The translations under genes were made by a program, and so were the position numbers. This document shows, in pieces, positions 9,259 through 18,893 of a stretch of 64,000 bases of DNA. Under the pieces are notes generated by a model, which saw nothing but the letters and a program-made list of their open reading frames with translations, did no database searches and was not told the origin of the DNA. This DNA comes from Companilactobacillus nantensis DSM 16982. Lineage in GTDB: Bacteria; Bacillota; Bacilli; Lactobacillales; Lactobacillaceae. The DNA is taken from the NCBI RefSeq assembly GCF_001435815.1, contig NZ_AZFV01000017.1:1-64000 (forward strand). The letters are read 5' to 3'. Position 1 is the stretch's first letter. Every line of letters begins with the position of its first letter.

Positions 9259-9346
9259 CCAAAAAATACTAGCAGTTCAGAATGAAATCGGATTACTAGT
9301 ATTTTTTTTGCCCAAATACTCGAAAACTAACCATGTTTTCTTACAC
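9259..9346 (+). repeat. Family-3 hairpin element, copy 3c
   Basis: AAAAAATACTAG pairs with CTAGTATTTTTTTT around a core ending ATCGGATTA; the tail ACTCGAAAACTAACCATG matches copies 3a and 3b. The left outer arm is not recognisable. It can serve as the rpoN terminator. Confidence 0.6.
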
Positions 9347-9403
9347 TCTTTCTTTTTGGCACGAAATATTTGTATAATGAACTAACCGAGGGGAGTACAT
9401 TAT

Positions 9404-10336
9404 ATGAATATTGGACAATTGATCAATCAAATCGTTTTGATGTTTTGTTTAATGCTAGTTGGGGTTTTAATTAATAAATTAAAATTTATGCATTCACAGA
9501 CGTCGAGTGATTTAACAAACGTATTATTGTACATTGTTTCACCATGTTTGATTATTAATGCTTTTGAACAACCATATTCTGGTAGCCGAATCAAACAATT
9601 TTTATTGGCTATTGCGGGTGTCTTTTTGCTATATATCATTGAGATTATTGTTGCTAAATTAGTCTTTGGACGTTTGAAGAATCAAAATTTACGACGAATT
9701 GCCCAGTATGGCAGTATTTATTCAAATGCTGGCTTCATGGGGATACCACTAATTAGTTCATTATTTGGCTCTGAGGGTGTTTTCTTCGCCGTCGTGTCAT
9801 TGGCAGCGTTCAATATTTTCAGTTGGACACAGGGAGTTTCATTGTTCAAAGATAATGATAATGGAACAGTCGAGAAAACTGATTGGCGTCAAGTGTTGTT
9901 AAATCCTAATATTATTGCTATTTTTCTAGGTATTTTATTATTTATCTTCTCAATTAAAATCCCAGCTACACCAAATCAAGTCATTAAATATGTTGGGTCT
10001 ATTAATACGCCTCTTTCAATGATTGTCATTGGTAACAGTTTGGCAAATATCAAATTTAGTCGTGATATGTTGAATAAAGAAATTGGCTTGACGATTTTAT
10101 TAAGAAATTTATTGTTCCCAATTATTGGAATCGTGTTATTGAAAGTTATCGGCGTGACAGGAATTGCCTTTTATACCACCGTTGTCATGGCAGCTTGTCC
10201 AGTTGCAGGGCTAGTTGTACTGTTTACCTTGCAGGTTGACGGGGATACTGCTCCAGCCATTTCGTTGATGAGTTTATCAACTATTTTAAGTTTAATTACG
10301 ATTCCGTTAGTGTTTGCTTTAGGAAATCTGATATAA
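9404..10336 (+). CDS. AEC-family (auxin efflux carrier type) transporter
   Basis: A 310-residue membrane protein with about ten predicted membrane segments in two five-helix halves, as in AEC permeases. Family features include an early SPCLIINAFEQP segment and GSIYSNAGFMGIPL at about residue 103-116. Lactobacillus relatives export or import small organic acids such as malate; the substrate here cannot be read. The start has a GAGGGGAG site. It is a single gene with its own TATAAT (9373-9378) and a terminator shared with the convergent arsR-type gene. Confidence 0.85.
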   Translation: MNIGQLINQIVLMFCLMLVGVLINKLKFMHSQTSSDLTNVLLYIVSPCLIINAFEQPYSGSRIKQFLLAIAGVFLLYIIEIIVAKLVFGRLKNQNLRRIAQYGSIYSNAGFMGIPLISSLFGSEGVFFAVVSLAAFNIFSWTQGVSLFKDNDNGTVEKTDWRQVLLNPNIIAIFLGILLFIFSIKIPATPNQVIKYVGSINTPLSMIVIGNSLANIKFSRDMLNKEIGLTILLRNLLFPIIGIVLLKVIGVTGIAFYTTVVMAACPVAGLVVLFTLQVDGDTAPAISLMSLSTILSLITIPLVFALGNLI

Positions 10337-10340
10337 AAAC

Positions 10341-10380
10341 AAAAAAGTTATCAATTCATTTAAGGATTGATAACTTTTTT
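10341..10380. terminator. Bidirectional terminator between convergent genes
   Basis: AAAAAAGTTATCAAT pairs with ATTGATAACTTTTTT; serves the AEC gene and the ArsR-type gene. Confidence 0.85.
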
Positions 10381-10715
10381 CATTCACCATGTTTTTTGCC
10401 ACGAATAACGTGATCAGCGTGTTCGAGCATTTCGTTAATAACGTCCAAAATATGTGGATCATCTAGCCGATAATAATTAAATTTACCTTTTTTTTCAGAA
10501 CTAACTAGCTGATGTTTTTTTAAAATTGATAATTGGTGGGAAACAACTGATTGCTCTAAATTAAGCATTTGACCGATTTCATTGACGTTCAAAGTATTGT
10601 CTTCTAATAACTTTAACATCTGTAAACGGTTGGGGTTACTCAATAATTTAAAGATTCGTTCCGATTCAATCAAATGTTTTGAATCAATCAATTTTACTTG
10701 CTCTTCTTTAGCCAT
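10380..10715 (-). CDS. CzrA/SmtB-type metal-sensing ArsR-family repressor
   Basis: A 111-residue winged-helix repressor. The recognition region is about residues 42-68 ([25 protein letters not shown]). The C-terminal helix has D-x-H-(10)-H-x-x-H (DPH...HADH), the alpha5 metal site of zinc/cobalt sensors CzrA and SmtB; the Cys pair of ArsR/CadC in the DNA-binding helix is absent. It lies 51 bp downstream of the CadD-type gene on the same strand, so it probably senses Zn or Cd and represses that operon. A TGTAATTACA palindrome sits in the 51-bp gap. Confidence 0.88.
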   Translation of the reverse strand: MAKEEQVKLIDSKHLIESERIFKLLSNPNRLQMLKLLEDNTLNVNEIGQMLNLEQSVVSHQLSILKKHQLVSSEKKGKFNYYRLDDPHILDVINEMLEHADHVIRGKKHGE

Positions 10716-10766
10716 TGTTATAAGTCCTTTGCAATGTAATTACATCTAGTATACAGCAGAAAAAGC

Positions 10767-11333
10767 TTAGAATAAGGCAATAAGGTGGCTAACTAAACCA
10801 CTGTCCCAGAAGACGTACAAACCGATTAGCACGTAACAAACTTTCATCAACTTCTCACCGTGAGCTTCCATGACTTTCGAAACAGCAGGGATGTCAGCGA
10901 CTATTTTGATTAAGAGAACAACCAAAATAGTTAAAGTACCAATAAATAAGAGTGTAATGAAAAAATTAGGAATCGTTTCACCAACTAAAACAGGCAGGAA
11001 AATAGAAAGATTACAACCAGCACAAACTGATAAGTAGGTAATCAGAGTACTAATAGTTTCTGATTTACGAGTGGCTTTTTGATTATCCACATCGTCATCG
11101 TCATGAAAAGCCATGTAGATAGGCAGGATACCTAAGATACCTAAAATCCATTCTGGCATAAAAGCAGCCAAAGCTTTACCAACAACAAAACTGGCAGTTA
11201 ATAGGATAATATTTCCCAGCAAGTAACCCAGCATGACATGAGATAATTTATACTTCTTGAGTAAAAAAATTAACATGAAGAAAAAATCTAAATTAACACT
11301 TAAAAAAGTTAAAGCTAAAATCCAATAATTCAA
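10767..11333 (-). CDS. cadD: CadD-type cadmium resistance membrane protein
   Basis: A 188-residue protein with five to six membrane segments, resembling CadD cadmium transporters (N-terminal NYWILALTFLSVNLDFFFML, then a central FHDDDD acidic segment). The start is taken as TTG at 11333 because a perfect AGGAGG sits 6 bases before it; an ATG 12 codons upstream has no such site and lies inside the operator region. Encoded first in an operon with a CzrA-type sensor, which supports a metal-export role. Metal specificity is inferred. Confidence 0.8.
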   Translation of the reverse strand: MNYWILALTFLSVNLDFFFMLIFLLKKYKLSHVMLGYLLGNIILLTASFVVGKALAAFMPEWILGILGILPIYMAFHDDDDVDNQKATRKSETISTLITYLSVCAGCNLSIFLPVLVGETIPNFFITLLFIGTLTILVVLLIKIVADIPAVSKVMEAHGEKLMKVCYVLIGLYVFWDSGLVSHLIALF

Positions 11334-11363
11334 AGAAAGCCTCCTAAAGATACATGTTATAGG

Positions 11364-11385
11364 TAACATATGTTATATACAACAT
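11364..11385. promoter_or_regulatory. Candidate operator upstream of cadD
   Basis: Overlapping inverted repeats: the palindrome TAACATATGTTA (11364-11375) and ATGTT-N6-AACAT (11370-11385). The AT-rich dyad resembles ArsR/CzrA operators and lies just before the AGGAGG site. Confidence 0.5.
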
Positions 11386-11453
11386 ATATAATACAACCAC
11401 CATTAATATTTGCAATAAAAAATCAGTCGATAAGTTACTCCAGTAAACAAAAA

Positions 11454-11498
11454 AATAATCAAATTATTTCCTACTTATTTGGAAATAATTTGATTATT
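11454..11498. terminator. Hairpin terminator
   Basis: A perfect 18-bp stem (AATAATCAAATTATTTCC and its complement) ends the small membrane-protein gene read from the right. Confidence 0.75.
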
Positions 11499-11544
11499 CA
11501 TTTTAAGTTGATATATACATAATATTGAATAAATTAGCTTCCGG

Positions 11545-11781
11545 TTACCCCTTTAAGCTGTCATGAAAGAACTCCACAGTAATATCAAACAAAGGCTTAA
11601 GGATGGCAACAATCATCAAGGTCAAATCGACGAATAACAGTTTAATCATCCAGGCGACTGACATATCGGTCGTAAGGTGGAAGTAGAGGGCGAAGAGGCC
11701 CAAGAATACCGCCACGAACGCAAAAATATAAATTACAACCAGACCGATCAATTCTTCTGTTTCGTTTTCTTTGTGTTCCAT
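11545..11781 (-). CDS. Small two-helix membrane protein, unknown function
   Basis: A 78-residue protein with two hydrophobic segments (about 12-35 and 43-66), a charged N-terminus and a short polar tail. The start has a GGAGA site 7 bases away and the gene has terminators on both sides, so it is probably a real single-gene unit. I recognise no family. Confidence 0.6.
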   Translation of the reverse strand: MEHKENETEELIGLVVIYIFAFVAVFLGLFALYFHLTTDMSVAWMIKLLFVDLTLMIVAILKPLFDITVEFFHDSLKG

Positions 11782-11870
11782 AATAATCTCTCCTTTGAAG
11801 CCGAGCGCAAATCTTCCTCATTAACACCCCACGTTTTGTATACGCTTACATTATACCATTTTTTGGAACA

Positions 11871-11918
11871 AAAAAAGGCGCAAATCCATGTTAGACATGA
11901 GTTTGACGTCTTTTTTTT
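11871..11918. terminator. Imperfect bidirectional terminator
   Basis: AAAAAAGGCGCAAATCCATG pairs imperfectly with CATGAGTTTGACGTC followed by eight T. Confidence 0.6.
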
Positions 11919-12939
11919 ACAAGTTCAAATATTTACTTTCAATATAATAACCATCACTCAATTCAGCCCAGACACTGTAGTTGTCTAGTTGGACAATTTG
12001 CTTAACGAAAACATTTTGACCACCACGATAACGTTGATTATCCATGTCACCATAAGGTGTTTTCCAAGCTGTGATGTATTGGTCTTGGTAGTACATTACT
12101 TTAACTGAACGCTTGATTGGCATTTGGTCGATAACTGAGTAGGTGTAGCTGATATTGCTAGCCGTTTCAGCTAGAGGACTGTTTAGCATTTCTTGGCGTG
12201 GCGAAGTTTGTTTGATTACACGAGTTTTAATGCTTTCTGTCGTAGGAATCCAAGTGTTGCCACCGAGGTTGTACCAAATTGTACTGTTATAAGTTTCTTG
12301 AACAGCACGGTAAACTTTCCAAGTTGTTCCATAAGGCAATGTTTTTTCAAGTGGATTCTTGCTTAAAGGCTTGCTGAAGACGTGAACATTATTAGTCGTT
12401 TCAACAAACAAGTTTTTATTGATCTTGTAATCTTTCGTTGGCAAAACATTATAAACGTATTCTTGTTCTTGAACGTGTGAAGTAAATTGACCGTTAGCTT
12501 TTCTTGGTGAGTGAACTAAGAAATGGTCAGCTTCTTCAAGCGGTTTAGTGTCGAATTGACGGTTCAAATCGCCTTCAAGATATTGTGGATCAGAAATCAA
12601 GTTACCGTCGGTATTGCGGTGATAAACGATAACAGGAGCAGATAACTGACTCGCATAAACTAGATAGATTCCGTCAGAATTAGGGATAAATGTTTGTTGG
12701 AAATTAGTCACTGATGACAAAACATATCCTGGAATTTCTTGCCAAGGAATATCTAGCTTATCTAAATAATGTCCCTTGATCGTAGTTGGTTCGGCGATTT
12801 CTTGGCTAAGTGAGTCAACATAGTGAACTTTGATTTTAACATCATCGCGAGCTATTTTTTTGACTTTAGGTGAGAGTACATTATTTTCCATAGTTCTTTC
12901 CCCGTTATGGGAAAAGCGGTGCGTATTCTTATTTCCCAT
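11917..12939 (-). CDS. MucBP-domain protein without signal peptide
   Basis: A 340-residue protein. The start at 12939 (MGNKN) has an AGAAGG site; the ATG at 12957 has none. MucBP-like segments occur at about 30-165 (VKIKVHYVD, then VIVYHRNTDGNLI). The C-terminal half has two SH3/GW-like segments (about 180-250 and 275-340), ending ELSDGYYIESKYLNL. These are surface-binding modules, yet no hydrophobic signal or anchor is present. It is either released by another route, intracellular, or has lost its leader. Alone between terminators. Confidence 0.7.
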   Translation of the reverse strand: MGNKNTHRFSHNGERTMENNVLSPKVKKIARDDVKIKVHYVDSLSQEIAEPTTIKGHYLDKLDIPWQEIPGYVLSSVTNFQQTFIPNSDGIYLVYASQLSAPVIVYHRNTDGNLISDPQYLEGDLNRQFDTKPLEEADHFLVHSPRKANGQFTSHVQEQEYVYNVLPTKDYKINKNLFVETTNNVHVFSKPLSKNPLEKTLPYGTTWKVYRAVQETYNSTIWYNLGGNTWIPTTESIKTRVIKQTSPRQEMLNSPLAETASNISYTYSVIDQMPIKRSVKVMYYQDQYITAWKTPYGDMDNQRYRGGQNVFVKQIVQLDNYSVWAELSDGYYIESKYLNL

Positions 12940-13314
12940 AATAATCCCTTCTAACATTAAATTAGTGTCATTCTAACATGAAAAAAATCCCCGAATCGCC
13001 TTTATATAGGTATCTTAAAGATATTTAAAAGAAACCTAACAAAGAGTAAAGAAAATTTTAAACATTTCTATTTTATGTCGTCCAGAAAACTATTGAATTG
13101 ATTCCAGTTTTTTCTAGATAGGTCGTGACTGGAATATTAATTAATCTAAAAGTGGCATATTTGCACCTGTTAGTTTATATATTTCATTAAAAGTCAAATA
13201 ATCTTTCTTATAAGTTAAATCATTTTAGCAAAGATATAATTATAGAAACTGATAATATTGACGAATTGTCTGATGATATACTTTTTATACATAAATAATG
13301 TAAGGGGTTTAATG
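12940..13314. other. Divergent intergenic region
   Basis: AT-rich gap between divergent surface-protein genes. A TATAAT at 13235-13240 may be the -10 of the rightward gene. No hairpin element, small gene or RNA was seen. Confidence 0.4.
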
Positions 13315-15294
13315 ATGCGGAAATCAAAAAAACGTTGGTTAATTATACTTATATTTATTTCCTTATTATCTGCCTCTTCGTTCAATCAAAGATATAAACA
13401 AGTAAAAGCTGACGATGCGGAGACGACAGTGGTAACGCCATATAAAAAACCAAGTGGTGATGCTAGTTCATTCTTAGGACTACGTACTAGAAGTGGCTAT
13501 ATTTTACAACCAGCTGAGCAGACATATATTGAGCTTGGTCAGACGAAAAGTATTTATGCGGATGCGAGAAGATCTTTGGCAGCTCAATTGGTTTGGGGAA
13601 TACCTTACCCTAATCGAAGTTATCAGTGGTATAAATCAACTGATGGGAAAAACTGGTCCAAGGTATCTAGCAAAGAATCAGGAACTAAAAATACCTTACC
13701 TTTAACTCCAAGTGAAGTTGGGACAACATATTATCAATTAAATACTTATTGGACAGACTGGATTGGCTTCACTAGGAATAAACAATTGTATTCCAATGTA
13801 GCAACAGTTAATACAGTGCCAGAACCGGTTGACGCTGAAGATGTAAAAGTAACTACTGATGACGATTATTTGTACAATTCAGTTAATGATATCGTTAATA
13901 CTGAAACATACGCCCATGCAACTCCAATACCAGCCAATTTTACAGGTACGGTTACTTGGAGTGTGGACGATACTAACTTAGCAACAATCGATTCAGAAAC
14001 TGGGTTGATTACGGCTAATACAAATCGACTGGGTGGTGATTTAACTGTCACTGCTACTATGCACAATCCAATTGGTGATGATATTCAGGGTTCAACAAAA
14101 ATTACGATTGGTGGCGGGCTAGAAGATCAAACAGTCCATGCCGGAAATACAGCTACCTTTGACCTTCGTGGTAACGTCGGTGATTTAGACGATGATGATG
14201 AGGACGATAGTGATGGTAATAGTGAATACACAGTTAAATGGTACAAAGAAGATCCAATAACTCACTCCAGAACGCAAATTCAAAAGGATAATCCACAGGC
14301 ACTTTCATACACAACACCAGAGACCACTTTGGATGATGATGGGACGATTTTCTTAGCTATCGTACAAGTTAAGTATAATGGTAAGACATATTCGTACACG
14401 ACAGCTGATGCTTATTTACACGTTTTACCAGAAGGTGGACCGGATTTATCTCTAACAAATACTTTGAGTAATGAAACTTATAAAGATAATAATAATACGG
14501 ATACAGTATTGTTTGGCGTTAACAACGGTGATTCAATCAAGTATACCGATACCGTTAAAAATGAAAGTACTTCGGGAACTTTGAAAGATGCTAAATATAC
14601 GTTGCCTTTACGTAAAGGGACTCAAGTTACGAGTGTTAAAGTTGATGGAAAAGATACAACTGATTATGAAACTGTTGCAAACGATGACACAAATAGTGAC
14701 GATTTAGTTATCTCAGGTTTAAATTTCAAAATAAATGAAAGCCATTCAATTGAAGTTAACACGACAGTATCCGGAATTGATTCCAAGACAAGCTATACAT
14801 CAGTACCGTATATCACAGGTAAAAATGATGACAACAATACATATCAAAAATTTGGTAATGATGAGACATTGAATTATACAACTAACTCTGTTGTAGTAAG
14901 CAAAGTTAGAGATATTGATTATGGAACGATTAATAGCGTAGGTACAGGAAAGACATTGGCACGTCAAGATGAATTGAACTTGCCAAATAATATGATGGAA
15001 CTGGAAGACATGCGTCGTAATAAAGAACCACTAACAGTAACTGTTTCTCAAGACGCACCTCTACAAACCAAGACAGGGGATGTATTTGCTGGAAATCTAC
15101 GTTTTTATAAAGATGGAGATTATACTGATTTGTTAGAAAAACCAGCAGTCGTTGCTACAACCAAAAAGGATGAAGAACTACTCTCACTTGGTTGGGACAA
15201 AGATAATGGAATTCTGTTATATCTCCAATCGAAACTAAACGTTGCAGGAACATACAAAACAACCTTGAGTTGGACAATCTCCGATAGTGTTTAG
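13315..15294 (+). CDS. Secreted surface protein with Ig-like and WxL-like domains
   Basis: A secreted protein of about 659 residues. The start is taken as the second ATG of ATGATG, 7 bases after AAGGGG. A signal peptide (about 1-32, ending VKA-D) leads to a Tyr/Trp-rich region, a Big-type Ig-like domain (about 165-250, TWSVDDTNLATIDSETGLITA), and a second Ig-like domain with an acidic DDDDEDD insert. The last 130 residues (starting near VSKVRDIDYG, ending LGWDKDNG... TTLSWTISDSV) match the end of the LRR protein at 56642 and resemble a WxL wall-binding domain. No LPXTG is present. Peptidoglycan attachment through the WxL-like domain is inferred. Confidence 0.78.
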   Translation: MRKSKKRWLIILIFISLLSASSFNQRYKQVKADDAETTVVTPYKKPSGDASSFLGLRTRSGYILQPAEQTYIELGQTKSIYADARRSLAAQLVWGIPYPNRSYQWYKSTDGKNWSKVSSKESGTKNTLPLTPSEVGTTYYQLNTYWTDWIGFTRNKQLYSNVATVNTVPEPVDAEDVKVTTDDDYLYNSVNDIVNTETYAHATPIPANFTGTVTWSVDDTNLATIDSETGLITANTNRLGGDLTVTATMHNPIGDDIQGSTKITIGGGLEDQTVHAGNTATFDLRGNVGDLDDDDEDDSDGNSEYTVKWYKEDPITHSRTQIQKDNPQALSYTTPETTLDDDGTIFLAIVQVKYNGKTYSYTTADAYLHVLPEGGPDLSLTNTLSNETYKDNNNTDTVLFGVNNGDSIKYTDTVKNESTSGTLKDAKYTLPLRKGTQVTSVKVDGKDTTDYETVANDDTNSDDLVISGLNFKINESHSIEVNTTVSGIDSKTSYTSVPYITGKNDDNNTYQKFGNDETLNYTTNSVVVSKVRDIDYGTINSVGTGKTLARQDELNLPNNMMELEDMRRNKEPLTVTVSQDAPLQTKTGDVFAGNLRFYKDGDYTDLLEKPAVVATTKKDEELLSLGWDKDNGILLYLQSKLNVAGTYKTTLSWTISDSV

Positions 15295-15304
15295 AAATTT
15301 AAGT

Positions 15305-15357
15305 AAAAAAGTAGTTATGAAAAGTTGAAATAAACTTTCTCATAACTACTTTTTTTG
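15305..15357 (+). terminator. Terminator after the WxL-like gene
   Basis: AAAAAAGTAGTTATGA pairs with TCATAACTACTTTTTTT. Confidence 0.85.
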
Positions 15358-15427
15358 ATTCTAAATTTTCGACATTAGAATAAGAAAGATGTTTAATATA
15401 TCCAAAATGTACATTTAGGAGAAAAAC

Positions 15428-15760
15428 ATGAGCGAACAAACATTACCAGAAGCAATCAATAATTTCGTGAATTACACCAATTCAGCCGATTCAGAAAACT
15501 TCGTCAAATCATTTACCGAAGATGCAGTTTTGAATGACTGGGGAACAGAATATCAAGGTCAGAAGGGCATTGCCAGTTGGAATCAAACCGATAATATTGG
15601 GAAGAAGTCACAATTTAAAGTAGTTGATGCCAAAAAGGAGAACGACAACACATGGATCGTTAATCTAAAAGTGACAGGCAATGGTTTTAATGGCGTAAGT
15701 CCTTTTGAGATGGAAGTTAAAGACGATTTGTTACAGAGCGTTAAAATTTTACCAGACTAA
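15428..15760 (+). CDS. NTF2/SnoaL-like small protein
   Basis: A 110-residue protein of the NTF2/SnoaL-like fold: it opens with a helix (LPEAINNFVNYTNSADSENFVKSFTEDAVLNDWG), then G-x-x-G-I and strands ending in a FEMEVKDDLLQSVKILPD hairpin. These proteins are often isomerases, ligand binders or of unknown role. The start has a TTAGGAGA site. Monocistronic. Confidence 0.75.
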   Translation: MSEQTLPEAINNFVNYTNSADSENFVKSFTEDAVLNDWGTEYQGQKGIASWNQTDNIGKKSQFKVVDAKKENDNTWIVNLKVTGNGFNGVSPFEMEVKDDLLQSVKILPD

Positions 15761-15848
15761 AATAAATGTGTTTTGTTTTTTTGATTGACCACAATTTGTT
15801 TTAATAAACAGTAAAATTAGTCATATCCACGGAAAAGGGCTAATAATT

Positions 15849-16024
15849 CTAGCCTCCGGGTGTAGGAACGAAAGCCAGCAGTGACGGTGGTGTTAGCACT
15901 TTAGTGCTTACAGCACAGGACGTATTTTGAGATTCGCGTACTTTGCGAAGCTCAAAATCGAGTCTCGAGACCTTGGCTCGAGACGGTCCCACAGCAGGCT
16001 TTCGTTCCTACGCCCAGAGGCGGC
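15849..16024 (-). repeat. Family-1 structured repeat, copy C
   Basis: Read on the minus strand: left arm GCGTAGGAACGAAAGCC pairs with its complement at 15858-15876. The CCAAGGT hairpin has GTCTCGAG/CTCGAGAC arms, and the third hairpin has a GCACT-AA-AGTGC core. It lies between convergent genes; frames over it (for example 15943-16188) are not credible genes. Confidence 0.9.
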
Positions 16025-16040
16025 AGCAAACAATCACAAA

Positions 16041-16083
16041 AAAAGCTCGACCAGTAATCCAATCAGGATTTGGTCGAGCTTTT
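16041..16083. terminator. Bidirectional terminator; degenerate family-3 core (3d)
   Basis: AAAAGCTCGACC pairs with GGTCGAGCTTTT. The loop side holds AATCC...GGATT, resembling the family-3 core read on the minus strand. Terminates clpE. Confidence 0.75.
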
Positions 16084-16100
16084 ATCATCAGCACCACTAA

Positions 16101-18299
16101 TTATTCTTCAGTATCAGGTGCACTATACTTAGAAATTTTAATTTCATCTTTATCGAGATGTGCTTCTAGTTGCTTATCCTTTGGATGATCCAAGAAGTAG
16201 TCAGCAACTTTATCTTCAATTTGTTCTTCAATCACACGACGGAGTGGACGAGCACCCATCTTAGGATTGTAGCCCAAATCAACTAGCTTATCTTTAGCAT
16301 CCTTAGTTACATGAATGCTTAAACCTTGATCGGCAATCATCTTGTTAGTATCTGTCAACATCAAATCAACGATGTGCAATAGATTGTCCTTTGTTAATGA
16401 GTTGAATTCAACGATACCATCGAATCTGTTCAAAAATTCAGGTTTAAAGAATTCTGACAAACGGTTCATAACTGAATTAGTTGTACCAGCTGATTCAGCA
16501 CCGAAACCAACATTAGCTTCTTGCATGCCTTGTCCGGCGTTAGAAGTCATGATAATGATAGTATCCTTGAAACTAACAGTTCTACCTTGAGAGTCTGTCA
16601 AACGGCCATCATCGAGAATTTGCAAGAACATATGCATAACATCTGGGTGAGCCTTTTCGATTTCATCTAACAAAATCAAACTGTATGGATTACGACGAAC
16701 CTTTTCAGTCAATTGACCGGCTTCTTCGTAACCAACATACCCTGGAGGCGAACCGATTAACTTAGAAACTGAATGTTTCTCCATATATTCAGACATGTCG
16801 AAACGAATCATTGAATCCTCAGAACCAAAGAGTTCTTCAGCGAGTTGTTTAGCAAGTTCAGTCTTACCAACACCAGTAGGTCCGACAAATAGGAAGGAAC
16901 CAATTGGACGACCAGACTTATTGAAACCAACACGGTTACGACGAATAGCACGAGCTACATCACCAACAGCCTTGTCTTGTCCAATAATGTGACCTTTCAA
17001 ATCAGATTCCAAGTTCTTCAATTGAGCTTGTTCGTTTGATTGAAGTTCACCAACTGGAATATTAGTCTTTTCTTCAATAATCTTTTCGATTTCCTTGTCA
17101 GTCACAATATTTTGACCAGCAGGTTCGTCTTTATTACTATTCTTCATATCTTGGAATTTAGTAACTTGATCACGATAGTAGGCAGCTTTTTCGTAATCTT
17201 CATTACGAAGGGCAGCTTGCTTTTGCACTTCGGCATCAGAAATCTTGTTATCTAAGTCTTCCATATCGACGTGGTTGATTTGTAAGTTCTTCTTAGAACC
17301 GGCTTCATCAATCAAATCGATCGCCTTGTCAGGCAAGAATCTATCCTGAATGTAACGAGCTGATAATTCAGCAGCAGCTTTAATTGCTTCATTAGAGTAT
17401 TTTACATGATGGTAATCTTCATATTTAGGTTGTAGACCCTTAAGGATTTGAACAGTTTCTTCAACAGTAGGTTCATTAACTTGAACTGGTTGGAGACGAC
17501 GTTCCAAAGCTGAATCCTTTTCAATTGTCCGATATTCATTTAAGGTTGTTGCACCAACAAGTTGAAGTTCGCCACGGGCTAGGGCAGGTTTCAAAACATT
17601 CCCAGCATCCATACCGCCTTCAGCATTACCAGCACCAACAATCTCATGAATTTCATCAATGAATAAGATAATGTCTTTTTGTTTTTGAAGTTCGTTGATC
17701 AATTGTTGCATTCTTTGTTCGAATTGACCACGAACACCAGTACCTTGAACAAGTGAGACAACATCAAGACGTACGACACGTTTGTGTTGCAACTTTTCAG
17801 GTACATCACCGTCGACGATCTTTTGGGCAAGACCTTCAACAACGGCTGTTTTACCAACACCTGCTTCACCAATTAATACAGGGTTGTTTTTTGTTCTTCT
17901 ATTTAATATTTCAATTACACGACTGATTTCTTTGTCACGACCAATTACTGGGTCGATTTGTCCTTTTTTAGCAAGGGCAGTAAGATCGACACCGTATTGA
18001 TCTAAGACTCCGTTACCTCGAGGTCTGCGGCCATTTCCATTGCCGTTACCAGTTTGGGTTTGGGGACCTTGTTGCTCGAAAGCATTAGGTTGTTGTCCGC
18101 CATTCAAAGCGTTGAACAAGTCTTCAAAACTAGAAAATCCACCGTTTGGATTTTGTGCCATATTATTCATACCTTCGTTAGCTTGATTTCTTAACTTTTG
18201 ATAACAGTCTTGGCAGAGATTGATTTCCGTCCTTTGACCATTAACACTTGTATAAAGATGAATTGTTGCTTCATTCTTATGACAATTTTGACATAACAT
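16101..18299 (-). CDS. clpE: Clp protease ATPase subunit ClpE
   Basis: A AAA+ unfoldase of about 732 residues that feeds ClpP and disaggregates proteins after heat stress. The N-terminal zinc finger has two Cys pairs (CQNC, CQDC). A Gly/Asn/Gln-rich linker (about 45-100) replaces the usual Clp N domain. Walker A 1 (GEAGVGKT) lies at about 144-151, a UVR-like coil ([18 protein letters not shown]) in the middle, and Walker A 2 (GPTGVGKT) at about 465. ATG 18299 is preferred over the GTG two codons upstream because AAGGTG is better spaced. A CIRCE element overlaps the promoter. Confidence 0.96.
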   Translation of the reverse strand: MLCQNCHKNEATIHLYTSVNGQRTEINLCQDCYQKLRNQANEGMNNMAQNPNGGFSSFEDLFNALNGGQQPNAFEQQGPQTQTGNGNGNGRRPRGNGVLDQYGVDLTALAKKGQIDPVIGRDKEISRVIEILNRRTKNNPVLIGEAGVGKTAVVEGLAQKIVDGDVPEKLQHKRVVRLDVVSLVQGTGVRGQFEQRMQQLINELQKQKDIILFIDEIHEIVGAGNAEGGMDAGNVLKPALARGELQLVGATTLNEYRTIEKDSALERRLQPVQVNEPTVEETVQILKGLQPKYEDYHHVKYSNEAIKAAAELSARYIQDRFLPDKAIDLIDEAGSKKNLQINHVDMEDLDNKISDAEVQKQAALRNEDYEKAAYYRDQVTKFQDMKNSNKDEPAGQNIVTDKEIEKIIEEKTNIPVGELQSNEQAQLKNLESDLKGHIIGQDKAVGDVARAIRRNRVGFNKSGRPIGSFLFVGPTGVGKTELAKQLAEELFGSEDSMIRFDMSEYMEKHSVSKLIGSPPGYVGYEEAGQLTEKVRRNPYSLILLDEIEKAHPDVMHMFLQILDDGRLTDSQGRTVSFKDTIIIMTSNAGQGMQEANVGFGAESAGTTNSVMNRLSEFFKPEFLNRFDGIVEFNSLTKDNLLHIVDLMLTDTNKMIADQGLSIHVTKDAKDKLVDLGYNPKMGARPLRRVIEEQIEDKVADYFLDHPKDKQLEAHLDKDEIKISKYSAPDTEE

Positions 18300-18337
18300 T
18301 CGCACCCCACCTTTCCTTAATCACAGGATACAACGGT

Positions 18338-18373
18338 AGTATATAATTAGCACTCGAGTAATGCAAGTGCTAA
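18338..18373 (-). promoter_or_regulatory. clpE promoter overlapped by CIRCE (HrcA operator)
   Basis: TTAGCACTC-N9-AAGTGCTAA (18347-18373) matches the CIRCE consensus TTAGCACTC-N9-GAGTGCTAA with one change. On the minus strand TTGCAT (18366-18361), a 17-base spacer and TATACT (18343-18338) form a promoter largely inside it. No tandem CtsR heptads were seen. Confidence 0.85.
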
Positions 18374-18452
18374 GTCTTGGATTTTTTTAAAATTTATCAA
18401 AATAATAGTAAGGAAAATTAATTTTTCAAATTTATGTGAAAAAAATTGATAA

Positions 18453-18466
18453 TATAAACGCTTTCA
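18453..18466 (+). promoter_or_regulatory. cre-like site upstream of ptsHI
   Basis: TATAAACGCTTTCA fits the core TGNAANCGNNNNCA with one mismatch; a second half-site TGTAAGCG follows near 18478. CcpA control of ptsHI is inferred. Confidence 0.45.
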
Positions 18467-18503
18467 GGCTCTAGTGTTGTAAGCGTTAAACGTCTTATCG
18501 ATC

Positions 18504-18532
18504 TTGACTTATCTTAAGCTTTTTTGGATAAA
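18504..18532 (+). promoter_or_regulatory. Possible ptsHI promoter
   Basis: TTGACT (18504-18509), a 17-base spacer and a weak GATAAA -10 preceded by TG. Confidence 0.35.
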
Positions 18533-18626
18533 CCACTTGTGAAAATTTAAAGATAATGGTAAGTTAATTAGTGAATATTTGTAGTGTTACTACAGAATTT
18601 TATAATTATATGGTGAGGTATTTATT

Positions 18627-18893
18627 ATGGAAAAGAAAGAATTTCACATTATTGCAGAAACAGGAATCCACGCACGTCCAGCTACTATGTTGGTACAAAC
18701 AGCAAGTAAATTTAGCTCAGATATTAACATTGAATTCTCTGGTAAATCAGTAAACTTGAAGTCAATCATGGGTGTTATGTCACTTGGTGTTGGCCAAGGT
18801 GCTGACGTTACAATTACAGCTGATGGTGATGACGCTGCTGATGCAGTTGCAGCTATTGCTGATACTATGACAAAAGAAGGTTTGGCAGAATAA
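18627..18893 (+). CDS. ptsH: Phosphocarrier protein HPr
   Basis: An 88-residue PTS phosphocarrier. His15 lies in GIHARPAT and receives phosphate from enzyme I. The regulatory Ser46 lies in [10 protein letters not shown], the site used by HPr kinase so that HPr-Ser-P can partner CcpA. Full family length. The stop overlaps the ptsI start by one base (TAATG), so translation is coupled. Cytoplasmic; supplies all sugar-specific enzyme II complexes. Confidence 0.97.
   Translation: MEKKEFHIIAETGIHARPATMLVQTASKFSSDINIEFSGKSVNLKSIMGVMSLGVGQGADVTITADGDDAADAVAAIADTMTKEGLAE

Noticed and set aside
9356..9378. Sigma-54 promoter (TTGGCAC) before the AEC gene
   Set aside because: No GC at the -12 position with proper spacing; a TATAAT sigma-A type -10 is present instead.
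9149..9385. 78-codon frame after rpoN
   Set aside because: It spans repeat 2b and hairpin 3c and has no ribosome site.
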